A stretch of 64,000 nt of DNA from Proteles cristata cristata (GCA_017311185.1 JAESUZ010000135.1:62001-126000), one strand, 5' to 3'. Numbered from the stretch's first letter, positions 21,888 to 33,611 are shown. The notes: generated from the sequence alone by a model not told the origin. Numbers and translations are program-made.

Positions 21888-22625
21888 TTGTGATTTATAA
21901 CAAGAAGTATATATTTGGTCTTCTCTTTCCTGGCATCAAGCCCCTAAAACCCTTGGAATTTTCTAAGCAAGGAGAACCATAAAAGGTGTCTTTTTCATGT
22001 TAATGAGGATACTCTGGGAGAGCACCTGTGGGTGGGAGCCGGTTGCCAAGGGACCCCTTTGATGAGAGGGTTGGAATTTTTAGACCCACTCGACCTCCAA
22101 GGAGGAGAAAGGGGCTGGAGATTGAGTTCAGTCACCACTGGACAAAGGTTTAATCACCATGCCTAGGTAAAGAAGCCTCCAAAAACACCCAGAAGGACTG
22201 AGTTTGTAGAGTTTCTGGGCACATGAACATGTGGGGATTTGGGGAGAGGACACGGAAGGTCCTCACCCCTCCCCACACACCTTGCCTTATAGCTTACTCT
22301 TCTATCTGGTTGTTTCTGAGTTATGTCCTTTCATAATAAGCCAGTAATCTAGTAAGTAAATGTTTCCTGAGTTCTGTGAGCTGCTCTAGCCAATTAATCA
22401 AACACAAGAAAGGGTCACCTCTGACTTCTAGCCAATCTATCAGAAGCACAAGTGAGAACCTAGACTTGCCGTTGACATCTGTAGCGGGGATAGTCTTGTG
22501 GGACGGAGGGATCCGAGGCTCTCTCCTGGTAGAGAGTGTCAGAATTGAATTGTAGGATATGCAGCTGGGGTCTTGGAATCGCTTGAGGGGACTGGATATA
22601 CTTGGTGTCAGAATCACACTATTGA
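21888..22625 (+). mobile_element. Ancient LTR-type repeat, copy 1
   Basis: It begins near 'tgtgatttataacaagaagt' and runs through 'ctggagattgagttcagtca', 'aagcctccaaaaaca' and 'tgagttctgtgagctgctct'. It ends near 'ggtgtcagaatcacact'. The phrase order matches a further copy at 52,571-53,385 and, in antisense, part of 54,030-54,595. The layout and the TG..CA-like ends suit an old endogenous-retrovirus LTR, but I cannot name the family with certainty. Confidence 0.65.
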
Positions 22626-22966
22626 TCTGAGCTCTTTGTTAATCAAGGAAATGTAGTCCATTGTCTGTCATGTGTATCATAAACATACTTTTCCAGTTTG
22701 TCACTTGTGTTTTGACTTCATCTGTGGTATTTTGTGACATTCAAACATCAACGTCCTTTATGTTTTCACAGTTACTCACCTTTTCTGTTTTAGGCCTATA
22801 ACTGGCTTAGTAAGGTCTTTCCCACCACTATGATAAATGTATCTATAACTTCATGGTTTTCATTTCTCCTCCCTCTTCTTTTGTAATGATTCAAACTTGG
22901 ATCTACATGGGGTTTATTTTGGTCCCTGGAATAAAGATCCAGGGTTTTTGGTAGATGGTCGAGTCA
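22626..22966 (-). other. Unassigned AT-rich stretch, possibly old LINE
   Basis: Phrases such as 'tttgacttcatctgtggtat' and 'ctataacttcatggttt' resemble antisense L1 ORF2 relics. It continues beyond the SINE to about 23,310. Confidence 0.35.
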
Positions 22967-22980
22967 TCTTCTCAACATCT

Positions 22981-23195
22981 TTTTTTTTTTTAATGTTTTA
23001 TTTATTTCTAGGAGAGAGGAAGACAGCATGAACAGGGGAGGGTCAGAGAGAGAGGGAGTCACAGACTGAAACAGGCTCCAGGCTCCGAGCTGGCAGTCAG
23101 CACAGAGCCCGATGCGGGGCTCAAACCCACGAACCGCGAGATCATGACCTAAGCGAAAGTCGGACGCTTAACCGACTAAGCCACCCAGGCGCCCC
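22981..23195 (-). mobile_element. CanSINE (antisense), young
   Basis: It keeps a full antisense body, with 'gaaccgcgagatcatgacct' and 'cggacgcttaaccgactaag', ending in 'gcgcccc'. The duplication 'tcttctcaacatct' is exact at 22,967-22,980 and 23,196-23,209. Confidence 0.96.
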
Positions 23196-23209
23196 TCTTC
23201 TCAACATCT

Positions 23210-24170
23210 TTGATGGAAGAACCCTTCTTGTCACCACGGGCTTGACATTTATCATAAAGTCACGTTTTACACTTTACCATAAATTTCATGCTCCAGTGTC
23301 TTTGAACCTACTTCAGGACCTCCAACATGGTGCTCCTCAATCCTGATTGCACATGGGAATCATGTGGAGGCATTTAAGAAAATACCAATATCCGGATCCC
23401 ACCCTCTGGACCAGCACTTCTTGGGGTGGGGGTGGGGGTAGGTACCAAGTATCACTTTGTTTTATTCATCTGCTTTTTTCTGGAAGCACCTTAGGGGTCC
23501 TAATAGAAAGCCAGGCCCAGGAACTAGTCACCCCACTGACTCATCTAGCTATTTCTTCTTTTCGCCCAAACTCTGTCTTAATATGGTTGGCCCTGCCGTG
23601 ACTCAGAATGATCTTGGCCATTTTTCACATTTGTTATTTTTCCAGATGAACTTTATTATCATCAAAAAAGCACCTGTTATTCAAAATTAGCCACTCTGAT
23701 CTTATTTTCAGCAAACAAATGAGTGAGCACCTGCTACTTGCCAGGCACGAGGGGATAGAGGAGTGGACATGATAAGAGACTCTGGCGTCCAAGACCCCTC
23801 ACCTGCTATAGAAAGGGACGTGTGAGTGCGGGTCCAGGAAAAACTGTTGGAGGAAGCGATACCTGAGTCTAGTCTGCACATATCTCTGGTCCTATGAGCA
23901 GGCCTGCAAGTGGTCTCCACATCCCCTTCCCCTGTGCCTTGCTGGTGAGACACCACAGCTTTGTTCAGGGCAGCAGTGTGGCTTCCTAGGTGACACTTTC
24001 ACTTGCCCTGTCATACATAGTTCTGGCCAAGGGAAGCCTAAGCTGAAGTCTGTGGGATTACTAAGCAAAATGACATTCAGAGACAAGAAGAGCCGACTCG
24101 ATGCCAGCAACTGCTTACCTCTAGTAGCATGAGGAAAATAAATCCTTGTGTTTAAGCCATCAAAAAGTGG
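23210..24170. other. Unassigned stretch with an L2/MIR-like phrase
   Basis: Mostly unassigned. Near 23,720-23,780 the phrase 'gagcacctgctacttgccag' followed by 'gcacgaggggatagagga' resembles ancient L2/MIR-type relics. Confidence 0.45.
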
Positions 24171-24176
24171 ATGTTT

Positions 24177-24390
24177 TGGGGGCTCAATCAATTAAGTGTC
24201 CGAATCTTGGTTTCAGCTCGGGTCATGATCTCATGGTTCGTGAGTTCAAGCCTCACATCCAACTCCATGCTGACAGCGTAGGGGCCTGCTTGGACTTCTC
24301 TCTCACCCTCACTCTTTGCCCACCCCCAGCTTGCATATGCTCTCTCTCAAAATAAATAAATAAACTTGAAAAAGAAAAAAAAAAAAGAAG
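24177..24390 (+). mobile_element. CanSINE, head-truncated or mutated
   Basis: It starts at a damaged head ('ttgggggctcaatcaattaa'), with 'ggtcatgatctcatggttcg' in the body and an AAATAAATAAAT tail. The flanks 'aaagtggatgttt' and 'gaaatggactttt' suggest a decayed duplication. Confidence 0.85.
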
Positions 24391-24589
24391 AAATGGACTT
24401 TTGTTACTTCTGCCTGAAAAGCAATCCGAATGGATACAACCTACACCAGAGGCTTTGTGAAATAACCCATCCAGTTTCTTGATACTGACAACTCAACGAA
24501 CAAGTAGCAATGACTTGGTAACATAAAACAGTAAGGGAAGCATTCTAAAATTTTACAAGATTTGGGCACCAGCATCTCAGTTATTCTTT

Positions 24590-25930
24590 TAATTATGGTT
24601 TAAAAAAATAACAAAATTAATCATGACTGTTTTGAAGTTTACAGCTTAGTGGTGTTGAATATATTCATCTTATCATACAACAAGGTTCCAGAACTTTGTC
24701 TTATGAATCGGAAACTCTCTTCCCATCAAAAAGCAACTCCCTGCTCCCCTCCACTGCTAACCACCATTCTACTTTCTGTGTTTATGAAAATTTTTTTGAG
24801 TATACTTTGTTTTCAGTAACTAATAGGTCATATTTTCTATTCATCAAACGAGTAATTGTGGCCTCTTTAATCTGGAAAGGGTATGCATGTGAGTCCTGAC
24901 AAATAATACTTGTCTAATGCTAACTATTAGTGTTCTTAAAACGCCTATGCCTCTAAAGCAAAACTATATTAATTAGATCACTCTAGGAATGTCACACAAA
25001 TGGAATCATACAGTATTTGTCCTTTTGTGACTGACTTATTTCAGTGAACATAGTGTCCTCAAGACACATCCATGTTGTAGTGTGTGATAGGATTTTCTTC
25101 CTTTCTTAAGTCAGAATAGTATTCTTCATTCATTCTTCTGAGGATGGACATTTGGGTTGTGCCCACCTCTTGGCTATTGTGAACAATGCTGTTATGAGCA
25201 TGGAGGTGCAAATACATCTTTGACATCCCACTTTCAATTCTTTTGGATATACACCCCGAAGTGAAATGTGCTGGGCCATATGTTTCACTTTTTGAGGAAT
25301 TTCCCCAGCACGTGCAGCATTTTACATCCCCCACAGGAGTGCTCTGTGGTTGCAATTTCTCACATTCTCGCCAACACATGTTATTTGCTGGTTTGTTTGT
25401 TCTTGATGGTGGCCATCCTGATGGGCATGAGGTGGTATCTCACTGTGGTTTCGGTTTACATTTCCCTGATGATAAGTGATGTTGAGCATGAAAAGATGAA
25501 AAGCATCTTTTCATATGCTTCTGAGCCATCTGTATATCTTCTTTGGAGAAATGCCAATCATGTCCTTTGCCCATTTTCTTACTTGGTTGTTGTTGGCTTT
25601 TAGGAGTTCTTTATATATTCTGGATATTAACCCCTTATCAGACATCCAATATGAGAATATTTTTCCCATTCTTTAGGTTGCCTTTTCCCTCTGTTGATTG
25701 TGTCCTTTGATGCACAGAAGTTTTTAAGTTTTCTGTGGTCCATTTATCTATTTTTGCATTTGCTGCCTGTGCTTCTGGGGTCATATCCCCAAAAAATCAC
25801 TGCCATATCCAGTGTCACAAAGATTTCCCCCTCTCTTTTCTTCTAGGAGTTTTATGGTTTTAGGTTTTACATTTAGGTCTTCCATCCATTTTAGTGTGTG
25901 AGTCTTTGTTATTAAAACATGCTCTGTGTG
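24590..25930 (-). mobile_element. L1 3' portion, antisense (5'-truncated)
   Basis: From left to right it shows the antisense L1 3'UTR, then the C-terminal ORF2 text ('tggctattgtgaacaatgct', 'gtggtatctcactgtggttt', 'ttatcagacatcc'), up to 'tttacatttaggtcttccat'. Minus-strand peptides at 25,059-25,379 and 25,781-25,981 keep L1 phrases but are broken. It is an older family member with no ORF2 function. Confidence 0.88.
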
Positions 25931-27189
25931 GCCAAGAAGTATGTGGGCTTCAGGGAAATTGAGGTTCTCACACGTGGCCATGGTTGGGCCTGGACACAGT
26001 TCTCTTCAGATTATTGGATCATGGGGTTGGTAAATCTTTGGTGGGAACTGGTCCTTCCCCAGTACCAGTGAGGATGCCCATTGGTCCTCATCTTAGGGGC
26101 CTTCATTTGGCAACTGCCAAATCATCATCATCCCCATCATTTTGAACAAGGTCAGGTGTACATCATTCAGGCAGCACCCATTACCTTGATCTTCCCAAAG
26201 GCAGTTGGATGGGTGGGGTGAGTGGTCAGGCCAGGAAAGGATGTGCCTCTTGCAGAGGAGAAAAGTAAAGCTTAGAAGTATTTTCACATCCCAAGTGTGA
26301 TTCTAACTGCAGAACTCTTCCTTCTATACTGATGTTTTCCTCTCTCTGCATATTTTTTAAATTGCCGATATGATATCCAATGATCCATCCTGGGAGAACT
26401 GAGCTGAAAGAAATAATTTTAACTAAAGTTTAAATCATTATATATAAAGGTGCCACTTTCAGCTTTGTTTAGAGAAGCCACAAAACTGGAATGTGCCCAA
26501 ATACCCAACTATAGGGAAATACAGTTTAATCTATATCATTGGCCTAACCAATGAGTGGAATCCTTTGCAGTTAAGGGAAATCAGTTTCATGATGGCTCTG
26601 GGAGATACTCAAAAATGTGTATCTTAATTGAGCAGAACTGTGTGGAACCCGTTTGTAAATCAACACTGACTGCATAAAAGCCATTTATACCATGTTGGTC
26701 AACTTCTCATGTGTGCTCACATCCATTTTTACCCTTTTCTTGCCCTCTGGCTTCTCATGTGGTCAGTGGTCAGCAGTGGAAAAACAATGAAGGATGGGAA
26801 AGAAAGAGAAGTATTTCTCCTTTTCTCTGCTCCCTGTGACATCTCTGGCAATATGGGAGGTGGTTCTTCTCTGTGGCTTCTCCTTCTTGTCCCCTAGGGT
26901 CTTTTTGTGGCCCTTGCTCCTACTGGGAAGGCTCCTCCCATTATCCTAGCTCCTGCCAGGCAACCCCAGCTCCTGGATAACAAAGAACACTGATGTCTGT
27001 CATCATCCAGAGAAATGATAGGGGCTTCCTTCTGGGCTAGTCAGCAGGGTGCCTCACTGTCATCCATTTGGCTTCTAACTCCTCTATTACCTGAGGAATG
27101 AACTCCCTGTATTAAATTCCATCTGAGTGGTTTGCATTTTCCTGGCTGATACCAGGCTGATACCTACGCTGATGGAGAAAAATAATTTT
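25931..27189. other. Mostly unassigned; weak L1-like relic near 26,440-26,690
   Basis: The phrase 'aaaactggaatgtgcccaaa' with 'gggaaatacagtttaatcta' resembles a sense L1 C-terminal relic. The rest, including the 26,700-27,100 stretch, shows no recognisable gene or repeat. Confidence 0.35.
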
Positions 27190-27560
27190 TTTCAGATCAT
27201 AAAGATGGTATGTGTTTATTGTGCAAAATATGGAAAATCCAGAAACATATACAAATGAAATAAAAATCAGCTATAATCCCACCAGCTAAATTTTAGCCCT
27301 ATGACCATTCCCCACATTTGTTGAATATGTGATACTGTATCCTATATAATTTTATCATCTACTTTTTTCACTAACAGCATGTTGTTCATGAATTCCTTGT
27401 TAACAATGTTTTGGATGGCTATGCATAATATATCATCAACTGGATGTAATCTATGGTTGGACATTTAAATGGGTCTTTTCTTGCTAGTATAACTAACGCT
27501 ATACTTAAAATCTTTTTGTATATAAGGTTTTCCCTCCTGAATTTCAGATTACTACTTTAG
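27190..27560 (-). mobile_element. Old L1-like 3' fragment
   Basis: The phrases 'atggaaaatccagaaacata', 'gctataatcccacc' and 'atgttgttcatgaattcctt' follow a pattern common to old mammalian L1 3' regions in antisense. Divergence is high. Confidence 0.45.
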
Positions 27561-27829
27561 CTGAATTGAACCAAAGTTGTGAATAATTTAAAGCTCCCTG
27601 GTATACATGATCAAATTCCATTCTATGAATACTGAACCTATTGACACTTCCCAGCACCTCATGAAAGGACCTTGTCTACCACTACAGGATGGGACCTTCT
27701 GGGCCTGAGATTATAAAGCTCCTTAACTAATAGGAGAAGTGCTCCTCTACATGACATAAAATGTCAACAGTCCTGGTAGGTCTGGGGTGAAGGGCTCATT
27801 TCCTGGGAGCAGGCCTAGGAGTACAGGAA

Positions 27830-28190
27830 AAAGCTATGCATCCATTAGCTATTGTTGCATTATGGGTCACCCCAAAACTTGAAGCCTTAAAACAACGAAT
27901 GCTCATTACTTCCTGTAAGCCTGTGATGGCTTTGGTGGTCCTGCTTATCTGGGTCAAGCTTTGCTGATCTTGGCTGGAGTCAGTCAGGATGCCTTGGCTG
28001 GGATGGCTCAACCTTCTGAGTTCATCTGCTCTTAACTCACTGAGTGTATCTCTCACATCCTTCCAACCAGCTAGCCCAGGTGTGTTCTCAAGGCAGCGGC
28101 AGGATTCAAGAGACAAAGCCACAATGATCAAGGGCTTTTTCAAGCTTCAGCTTGTATTAAGTTTCCGTCTCTTCCACTTGCCAGAGCAAG
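27830..28190 (+). repeat. Ancient interspersed repeat, class uncertain
   Basis: The text 'gctattgttgcattatgggt', 'cttaaaacaacgaatgctca', 'gctgatcttggctgg' follows a widely dispersed mammalian repeat. I cannot decide whether it is an LTR or a DNA transposon relic. Confidence 0.45.
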
Positions 28191-28734
28191 ATGTGTGATA
28201 AAGCCCATGGCCAGTGTGGGATGGCCCCACTGATGGATGCGAGTAATAGGAAGCAAGAAACATGGGGATTGTTATGATCCATCTACCATAAGCGCATCCT
28301 CAGCAGATGGAATGCGATCTCCAGAGCAACCAGCTAGGACCATCCTGAGGCCCAGAAGGCAGGAAGACAACATCTCAGCGGAGGCTGCTGACCTGCCTTC
28401 AACACATATGTTGTGTTGCGTTGCATTGTGAGAATGAGAAGGGGATCTGTTTGAATCACCACCCTAGAGGAATGAGATCTGGAAAGAAAAATGAAGTTGG
28501 GGGACAAAAATTATAGAAAGGTACAATTCTTCCACACCCAAGTTTAGAGACGAGCATTCAAATGCACTGTGAATGAGTAAAGAATTGGCTTCGGGTAGAA
28601 TGGAGAGAAGGGAGTAAAACAGTAGCATCTTATGAACACATTTCCAATGTGGGAGGGAAGGAAGCCTCCAATTCCCTTGGCATTGCCAATTTGGGGCCAG
28701 TGGGGTTGTTAGATATCAACCAGCACAATCCCCT

Positions 28735-28788
28735 CATTTCAGAGCCTGAGAAACAGAAGCCCAGGGAGGTTAAAGAGCTTGTCCGACT
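28735..28788 (-). repeat. MIR-like fragment
   Basis: 'gagaaacagaagcccaggga' followed by 'ggttaaagagcttgtccgac' matches the antisense core of MIR ('gaaactgaggcacagagagg..taagtaacttgcc'). Confidence 0.55.
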
Positions 28789-28988
28789 CAGCAATAGCAC
28801 TGCTACGAATTTACCCAAGGGATACAGAAATGCTGATGCATAGGAGCACATGTACCCCAATGTTCATAGCAGCACTCTCCACAATAGCCAAAACATGGAA
28901 AGAGCCTAAGTGTCCATCCACGGACGAATGGATCAAGAAGACGTGCTTTATCTATACCATGGAATACTACATGGCAATGAGAAAGAAT

Positions 28989-29681
28989 TGAAACGCCCAG
29001 AGATCGGAAGACCCCCAAAAACAGACCACCAGAGACCAGAGTCAAAGCCAAGCGGCAAGGGTTGTTTATTTGCAGGTTCGAACCTGGACCTCCGCGCACT
29101 CGTTGCCGGTGACGCTAAGAGGCCCTGAACAAAGCCTTTGCAGCCTTTTTATAGACAGAAGTAAACAAGTCATGGGGAGGGACAGGAGATTTCCATGGTT
29201 ACAAGTTTGCCATTGGTTAACATTAAAATGTGAACATATACCGCATCTGATTGGTTCCCGCCATCAGGTTTTTGGCGGGATCCAATTATATTACTTGGGG
29301 TACCTTTGAATTCAGCCTATCATAGAGTGAGTTTGAAGTCTTGTTTGGCGACTAACAGGTTAACATCTCTCTCTCCAGGCCCTTCCCTCAGCAAGGTGGG
29401 GGGCATCCGCTGGCCTTTTCGGATTGGCTTCCGCCAAGGTGGGGTGATGGGGTGACAGGGGGAACATGAAGCTAGTCGCTTGGGCAATCCGGTGGCGGGA
29501 AAGCAAGCCTTAAGCATTGTTACAGAAGCAGAAAGAGCTGGTTAGGTATTAGCTTCCCGTAGCGCAGGCATTTGTTCAGAAGCGGAAAAGCTGGTTAAGT
29601 TTTAGGTTTAGTTTATCTAGGACTGGGGCTACGTGCAGCCCGAGGTTTCTCTTAATGGAGGACTTAATTTTTGGTTCTTCA
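28989..29681 (-). mobile_element. Solo LTR of an endogenous retrovirus (693 bp)
   Basis: The element begins TG and ends CA, and is flanked by a 4-base duplication 'gaat' (28,985-28,988 and 29,682-29,685) inside L1 sequence. On minus it has CCAAT boxes at 29,423-29,427, 29,250-29,254 and 29,212-29,216, a TATA box 'ctataaaaagg' at 29,144-29,154, and AATAAA at 29,065-29,070. These are the U3, R and U5 landmarks of a gammaretrovirus-like (ERV1) LTR, in correct order and spacing. No gag, pol or env is present. A single LTR is the usual product of recombination between the two LTRs of a provirus. The family name is not certain. Confidence 0.92.
29144..29154 (-). promoter_or_regulatory. LTR TATA box
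   Basis: On minus 'ctataaaaagg' lies about 60 bases downstream of the nearest CCAAT box and about 75 bases before the polyadenylation signal, as in a retroviral LTR core promoter. Whether it is active today cannot be seen. Confidence 0.7.
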
Positions 29682-29997
29682 GAATGAAATCTGGCCATGT
29701 GTAGCAACATGGATGGACCTTGAGGGTGTTATGCTGAGCGAAATAAGCCAGGCAGAGAAAGACAAATATCATATGTGTGCACGTATAGGAGGATTAGGAG
29801 GAGCTTAACAGAGGACCAAGGGGGAGAAGAAGGGCAGAAATGGTGGGGGAAAGGGGGAGAGGCAAACCATGAGAGACTTGAATGCTGAGAACAAACTGAG
29901 GACTGATGGGTGTGGGGGGAGGGGGGAGATGGGCACTTGTGGGGATGAGCACTGGGTATTCTATGGAAACCAACTTGACAATAAACTATTTGTAAAA

Positions 29998-30011
29998 AAG
30001 GAAAGAAAGGA

Positions 30012-30063
<52 letters not shown>

Positions 30064-30079
30064 GAAAGAAAGAAAGAAG
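29998..30079. repeat. (GAAA)n microsatellite grown from an L1 A tail
   Basis: About 19-20 GAAA units, with one or two slips, directly follow the L1 3' end. On the opposite strand the frame is a run of Phe, Leu and Ser, which explains the apparent open frame there. Confidence 0.95.
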
Positions 30080-31272
30080 TTGTCTGAGATCTCGTGGTAA
30101 GCTCATAATGCAGGAGGTGAGAACCCGCGCCTATGGTTTTCTCTGATACGCTGGGCTGCTGCTGGGGTGTGCTGCAAATACTCAAATTGCTTCTTAATTG
30201 GGGTCTCCTATTTAATCAGCTGTTTCCTGAGCAACCTATGCTCCCTGTTTGGAAATCTCAATCAACATCATCAGTCTCTAAATTGGTGTGACCTAGCCCT
30301 TCTCAGGTCTTCCACGCAGGGATTTGCTTCATGGCTTTGCCCAGTAGGACAGCTGGGGAGGGGAGGGGGCTTGCAAGTGGTTTTTGGGGAGAGCGCAGCT
30401 GTTCTCACCACCACCTCCTGCTCCAGGGACTTCTGAACACTTCACAGCCTCGCCAGGAGGATCAGGACTGGGAAGCAGGCAGTTTGAGCTCAGTACGATG
30501 TTTGGCACTAACTTCCCTTGTGATCTCAGGTAAATCTCTCTCCCTCTCGAAGTCTCAGTGACCACTAAAAGTCTCCTCTACATTAAGCTTTGTTGGGAGT
30601 CATTTCTGAGCTCATAGGTTGAGAAAGAACTCCCCATGAGGTTAAGGTAACTATTACTGGTCAGATGGTGACAGATATCCACCCCCACCCAATTGTTTCT
30701 GCTTGGAGCACCAACCCCCCAAAGCATCTTGTGATCGGTATTCGGTATTCAGAGTGACTTATTCTGGCCTTGAATATGCTGATTGCACCCTGTGAAGGAA
30801 CCTATTGAGGAACTTCTTTTGTGATTATGGGAGCAAAGGTGTTTCCTGAAAGACTTGTTTTTCTTAATACTCCTTAAACAAGCTATTGACCCCTGCTCAC
30901 AAAGAACTAACTTCACCCTTTTTATGCTAAAAACATTGTCTTGTATGCTAAAGATACCTTCTTTCCCCATAGGATAAGCATCTAAATCACCTACCTCAAT
31001 CACTATTGATGAAGGTTATGCATGAGTCTTCTACAAATCTATGTTCTGGGAAATTCTTACATATCAAAGAAATTTGTCATCAGAAATCATTGTCTAAGGC
31101 AAATGCCACTTCTGTGCCATCCCCCAAACAATTATAAAATAAAGTTGAGCCCCAGTCAGAGCAGAGATGCCTGCCTGGTGATCAGAAAGAATCTCAGGGC
31201 TCTCTCATCTCTCACTTGCCACCACCGTCCATCCTTCAGGGAACCCTGGACCTGCTGGAGCCAGCCTCCAGC
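30080..31272. other. Unassigned; possible old LTR at about 30,590-31,272
   Basis: Near 30,475-30,565 a MIR-like phrase is present ('cttgtgatctcaggtaaatc'). The stretch 30,590-31,272 ends with 'attataaaataaagttgagc' followed by a CT-rich U5-like end, which suggests an LTR. I cannot find paired ends or a target duplication. Confidence 0.35.
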
Positions 31273-31290
31273 AAAGGTTACTGGGTTTAG

Positions 31291-31500
31291 TGGGGCACCT
31301 GAGTGGCTCAGTCTGTTGGGCATCTGACTTTGGCTCAGGCCATGATAAGGTCTGTTAGTTTGAGCCCTGCGTTGGGCTCTGTGCTGACACTTCAGAGCCT
31401 GGAGCCTGCTTTGGATTCTGTGTCTCCCTTTCTCCCTGCCCCTTCCTGCTTGTGATATGTCTTGCTCTCTCTTTCAAAAATAAATAAACATTTAAAAAAA
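31291..31500 (+). mobile_element. CanSINE
   Basis: The head is 'ggggcacctgagtggctcag', followed by a CT-rich body and the tail 'caaaaataaataaaca'. The flanks 'aggttactgggtttag' (31,275-31,290) and 'agttaccaggtttag' (31,501-31,515) are a slightly decayed target duplication. Confidence 0.93.
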
Positions 31501-31754
31501 AGTTACCAGGTTTAGCAAATAAAAACAAAATATATTTGAATTTCAGTAAACAATAAATAATTCTTTAGCATAACTATATTCATGCAGTATGGGGCATACT
31601 TATACTCAAGTTTTTTGTTGTTATTTAACTGAAATTCAAATTTAACTGAGCATCTTGTATTTTGTCTGACAACTCTACCCCAAATAGAAAATTCCATTCC
31701 ATTCTGCTCTATATAAGCAGCCTGATGCAGCTGCAGTTGGGCTATGGTGACTGC

Positions 31755-31870
31755 TGCTGAGTGTGAACCTAGATTTGTCACTCACACCTTTGTGATCTTG
31801 GGCAAGTCACTTACCCTCTCTGAGCCTCAGTTTCCTAAATTATAAAATGAACATGTTAATCACTGATCGG
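31755..31870 (+). repeat. MIR element
   Basis: 'ttgtgatcttgggcaagtca' followed by 'cttaccctctctgagcctca' and 'gtttcctaaattataaaatg' is the MIR core. Confidence 0.85.
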
Positions 31871-33058
31871 TTTTCTCTGAAGACTAGGTGAGCAAAAATG
31901 AAAATATATCATTAGACTACCCTTATGTATAAGCTGCAAAATGTGTGACAAACTAGAACATTCTTTAAGAACCAACTGCATGTGACACATTCCACCATTA
32001 TGAGAAATAGTGAACCATGCAGTTGGGAAGTCATTTGTGTAAAAAACGAAATGCATGAGATTACCTATCTTTCAGAATTCTTCCATAAAGTGAAATTTCA
32101 TCAAGAACCTTGATTCAACCTGCTATGAATTGATAAGGAATTAGATGCTTTAGGGAAAAATCTGTGATGTGCTGGGAAACAGTCATTCATGCCTGGACTT
32201 GATTCCAGAAAGAGCTGGAGTGGTTCTTTGGACAAGCTGGGCTTTCCAATTTCCACTGGGAAGGGGACCCAGCCGATCCAGAGATCACATGCATCAGTGC
32301 AGGTGGAATCTTTCCCATCTCGCCTTTAGGCCTTGGATATGCCTCTGCTGTTAGGGTGAGCTGCATTTGATTCCCACCTTCTAGGAGCCTGGACTGATGG
32401 AGTACACATCAGTGGAAGGGCCACATAAAACAAAAGTTCCTATATGTCCTCCAGCCACCTCTTCTGCCAAACTGCTGGATCTAGGGTGCTGGGGACTAGT
32501 CCAAGGGCCTCAGTCCTGTGGCTAACACCAGGCAAAGAGAGGGTTGACCACCAAGCCCCATCAATAACTCCAATGCCTGAGTTACGGCAGCCCTGCAAAG
32601 TCTGAGGAAAGATCAGTTTCTGCCTTGCTAATTCTCTCCTGGCCCTGATGCATCAAAAGCCCAGTAAAGATAAGTCTGCACATGCTGGTCAAGGACAAGA
32701 AGGAAACACAGAGACATCGTTTGTAAGCTGTGACAGGACAGAGTAAAATGCCATCCACCATCATGGCACCCTGTCACAACTTAAAATAAGTCTGTGTCGT
32801 GTGGGTGGAGGGAAGACTTGTACCAGAACTAGGACCCCTGGCATGGTGGGCCTGATGTGGAGACGGTGGTTGAACATGAGAGCACACACTGCAGCCTTGG
32901 ACAGTGTGGGCCATGCTGTGGCCACAGCTGAAGGGTACAGATCAGTGAGAACATTAGCTGGTTGCATGGGACCACCCTTCCACAGAAATACGCTGTGCAG
33001 GCAGAAATCATCAGCCAAACACTGGGCACTGCTACAGGCTTGGTCAAACCCTCTTTTG
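31871..33058. other. Unassigned non-coding stretch
   Basis: No SINE, L1 or gene signature. Short frames are open at 32,761-33,103 on both strands and overlap each other. I see no domain in them. Confidence 0.4.
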
Positions 33059-33074
33059 AAGAGTTCCTCAGGGG

Positions 33075-33293
33075 AGAGGAGCCTGGGTGGCTCAGTCGAT
33101 TAAGCGTCCAACTGCCACTCAGGTCATGATTTCACAGTTTGTGGATTCTGTGCTGACAGCTAGGAGCCTGGAACCTGCTTCAGATTCTGTGTCTCCCTCT
33201 CTCAGTACCCTCCCCAACTCGTGCTCTGCCTCTCTCCCTCAAAAATAAATAAACTTTAATAAAAAAAATATAAAAAGAAAAGCTGTGTTAAAA
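33075..33293 (+). mobile_element. CanSINE
   Basis: The head is 'gagcctgggtggctcagtcg'. The body has an internal deletion before 'ctgtgctgacagctaggagc'. The flank 'aagagttcctcagggg' (33,059-33,074) matches 'aagagttcctctgggg' (33,294-33,309) with one change. Confidence 0.93.
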
Positions 33294-33309
33294 AAGAGTT
33301 CCTCTGGGG

Positions 33310-33350
33310 GTAAAGAGAGAGAGAGGGAGAGAGAGAGAGAGAGGGAGAGA
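33310..33350. repeat. (GA)n-rich purine tract
   Basis: About 35 bases of GA with occasional GGGA, lying between two SINEs. Confidence 0.85.
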
Positions 33351-33372
33351 GTTCCTTTAAATTGCTAGACTA

Positions 33373-33597
33373 GGGGCGCCTGGGTGGCTTAGTCGGTTAA
33401 GCATCCGACTTTCACTTAGGTCATGATCTCGGGGTTCGTGGGTTCGGGCTCCGCGTCGGGTTCTGTGCTGACTGTCAGCTCAGATCCTGGAGCCTGTTTC
33501 GGAGTCTGTGCCTCCCTCTCTCTCTGATGCTCCCCTGCTCACGCTGTCTCTCTCTCTCTCCTAGAAATAAATAAAAATATTTTTAAAAAATAAAAAT
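33373..33597 (+). mobile_element. CanSINE, young
   Basis: The head is canonical ('ggggcgcctgggtggcttag') and so is the body. The duplication 'aaattgctagacta' is exact at 33,359-33,372 and 33,598-33,611. Confidence 0.96.
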
Positions 33598-33611
33598 AAA
33601 TTGCTAGACTA

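Larger units (their letters stand above)
28789..30000 (+). mobile_element. L1 3' end (sense), 5'-truncated, split by a solo LTR
   Basis: The left part (28,789-28,988) encodes the ORF2 C-terminus in decayed form ('[20 protein letters not shown]', then '[11 protein letters not shown]'). The right part (29,682-30,000) continues with 'gaatgaaatctggccatgtg' and the 3'UTR, ending 'caataaactatttgtaaaa'. Removing the 693-base LTR and one GAAT rejoins the L1 perfectly, as the intact copy at 58,489-59,290 shows. The A tail has grown into a (GAAA)n tract. Confidence 0.92.

Noticed and set aside
28989..29681. A complete provirus at the solo LTR
   Set aside because: The L1 sequence resumes immediately after the LTR, leaving no room for gag, pol or env.
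29720..30185. Minus-strand frame with long Phe/Ser/Leu runs (FLSFFLSFFLS)
   Set aside because: It is the translation of the (GAAA)n microsatellite.
33059..33611. Two SINEs and a GA tract as one composite element
   Set aside because: Each SINE has its own separate target duplication, so they are independent insertions.
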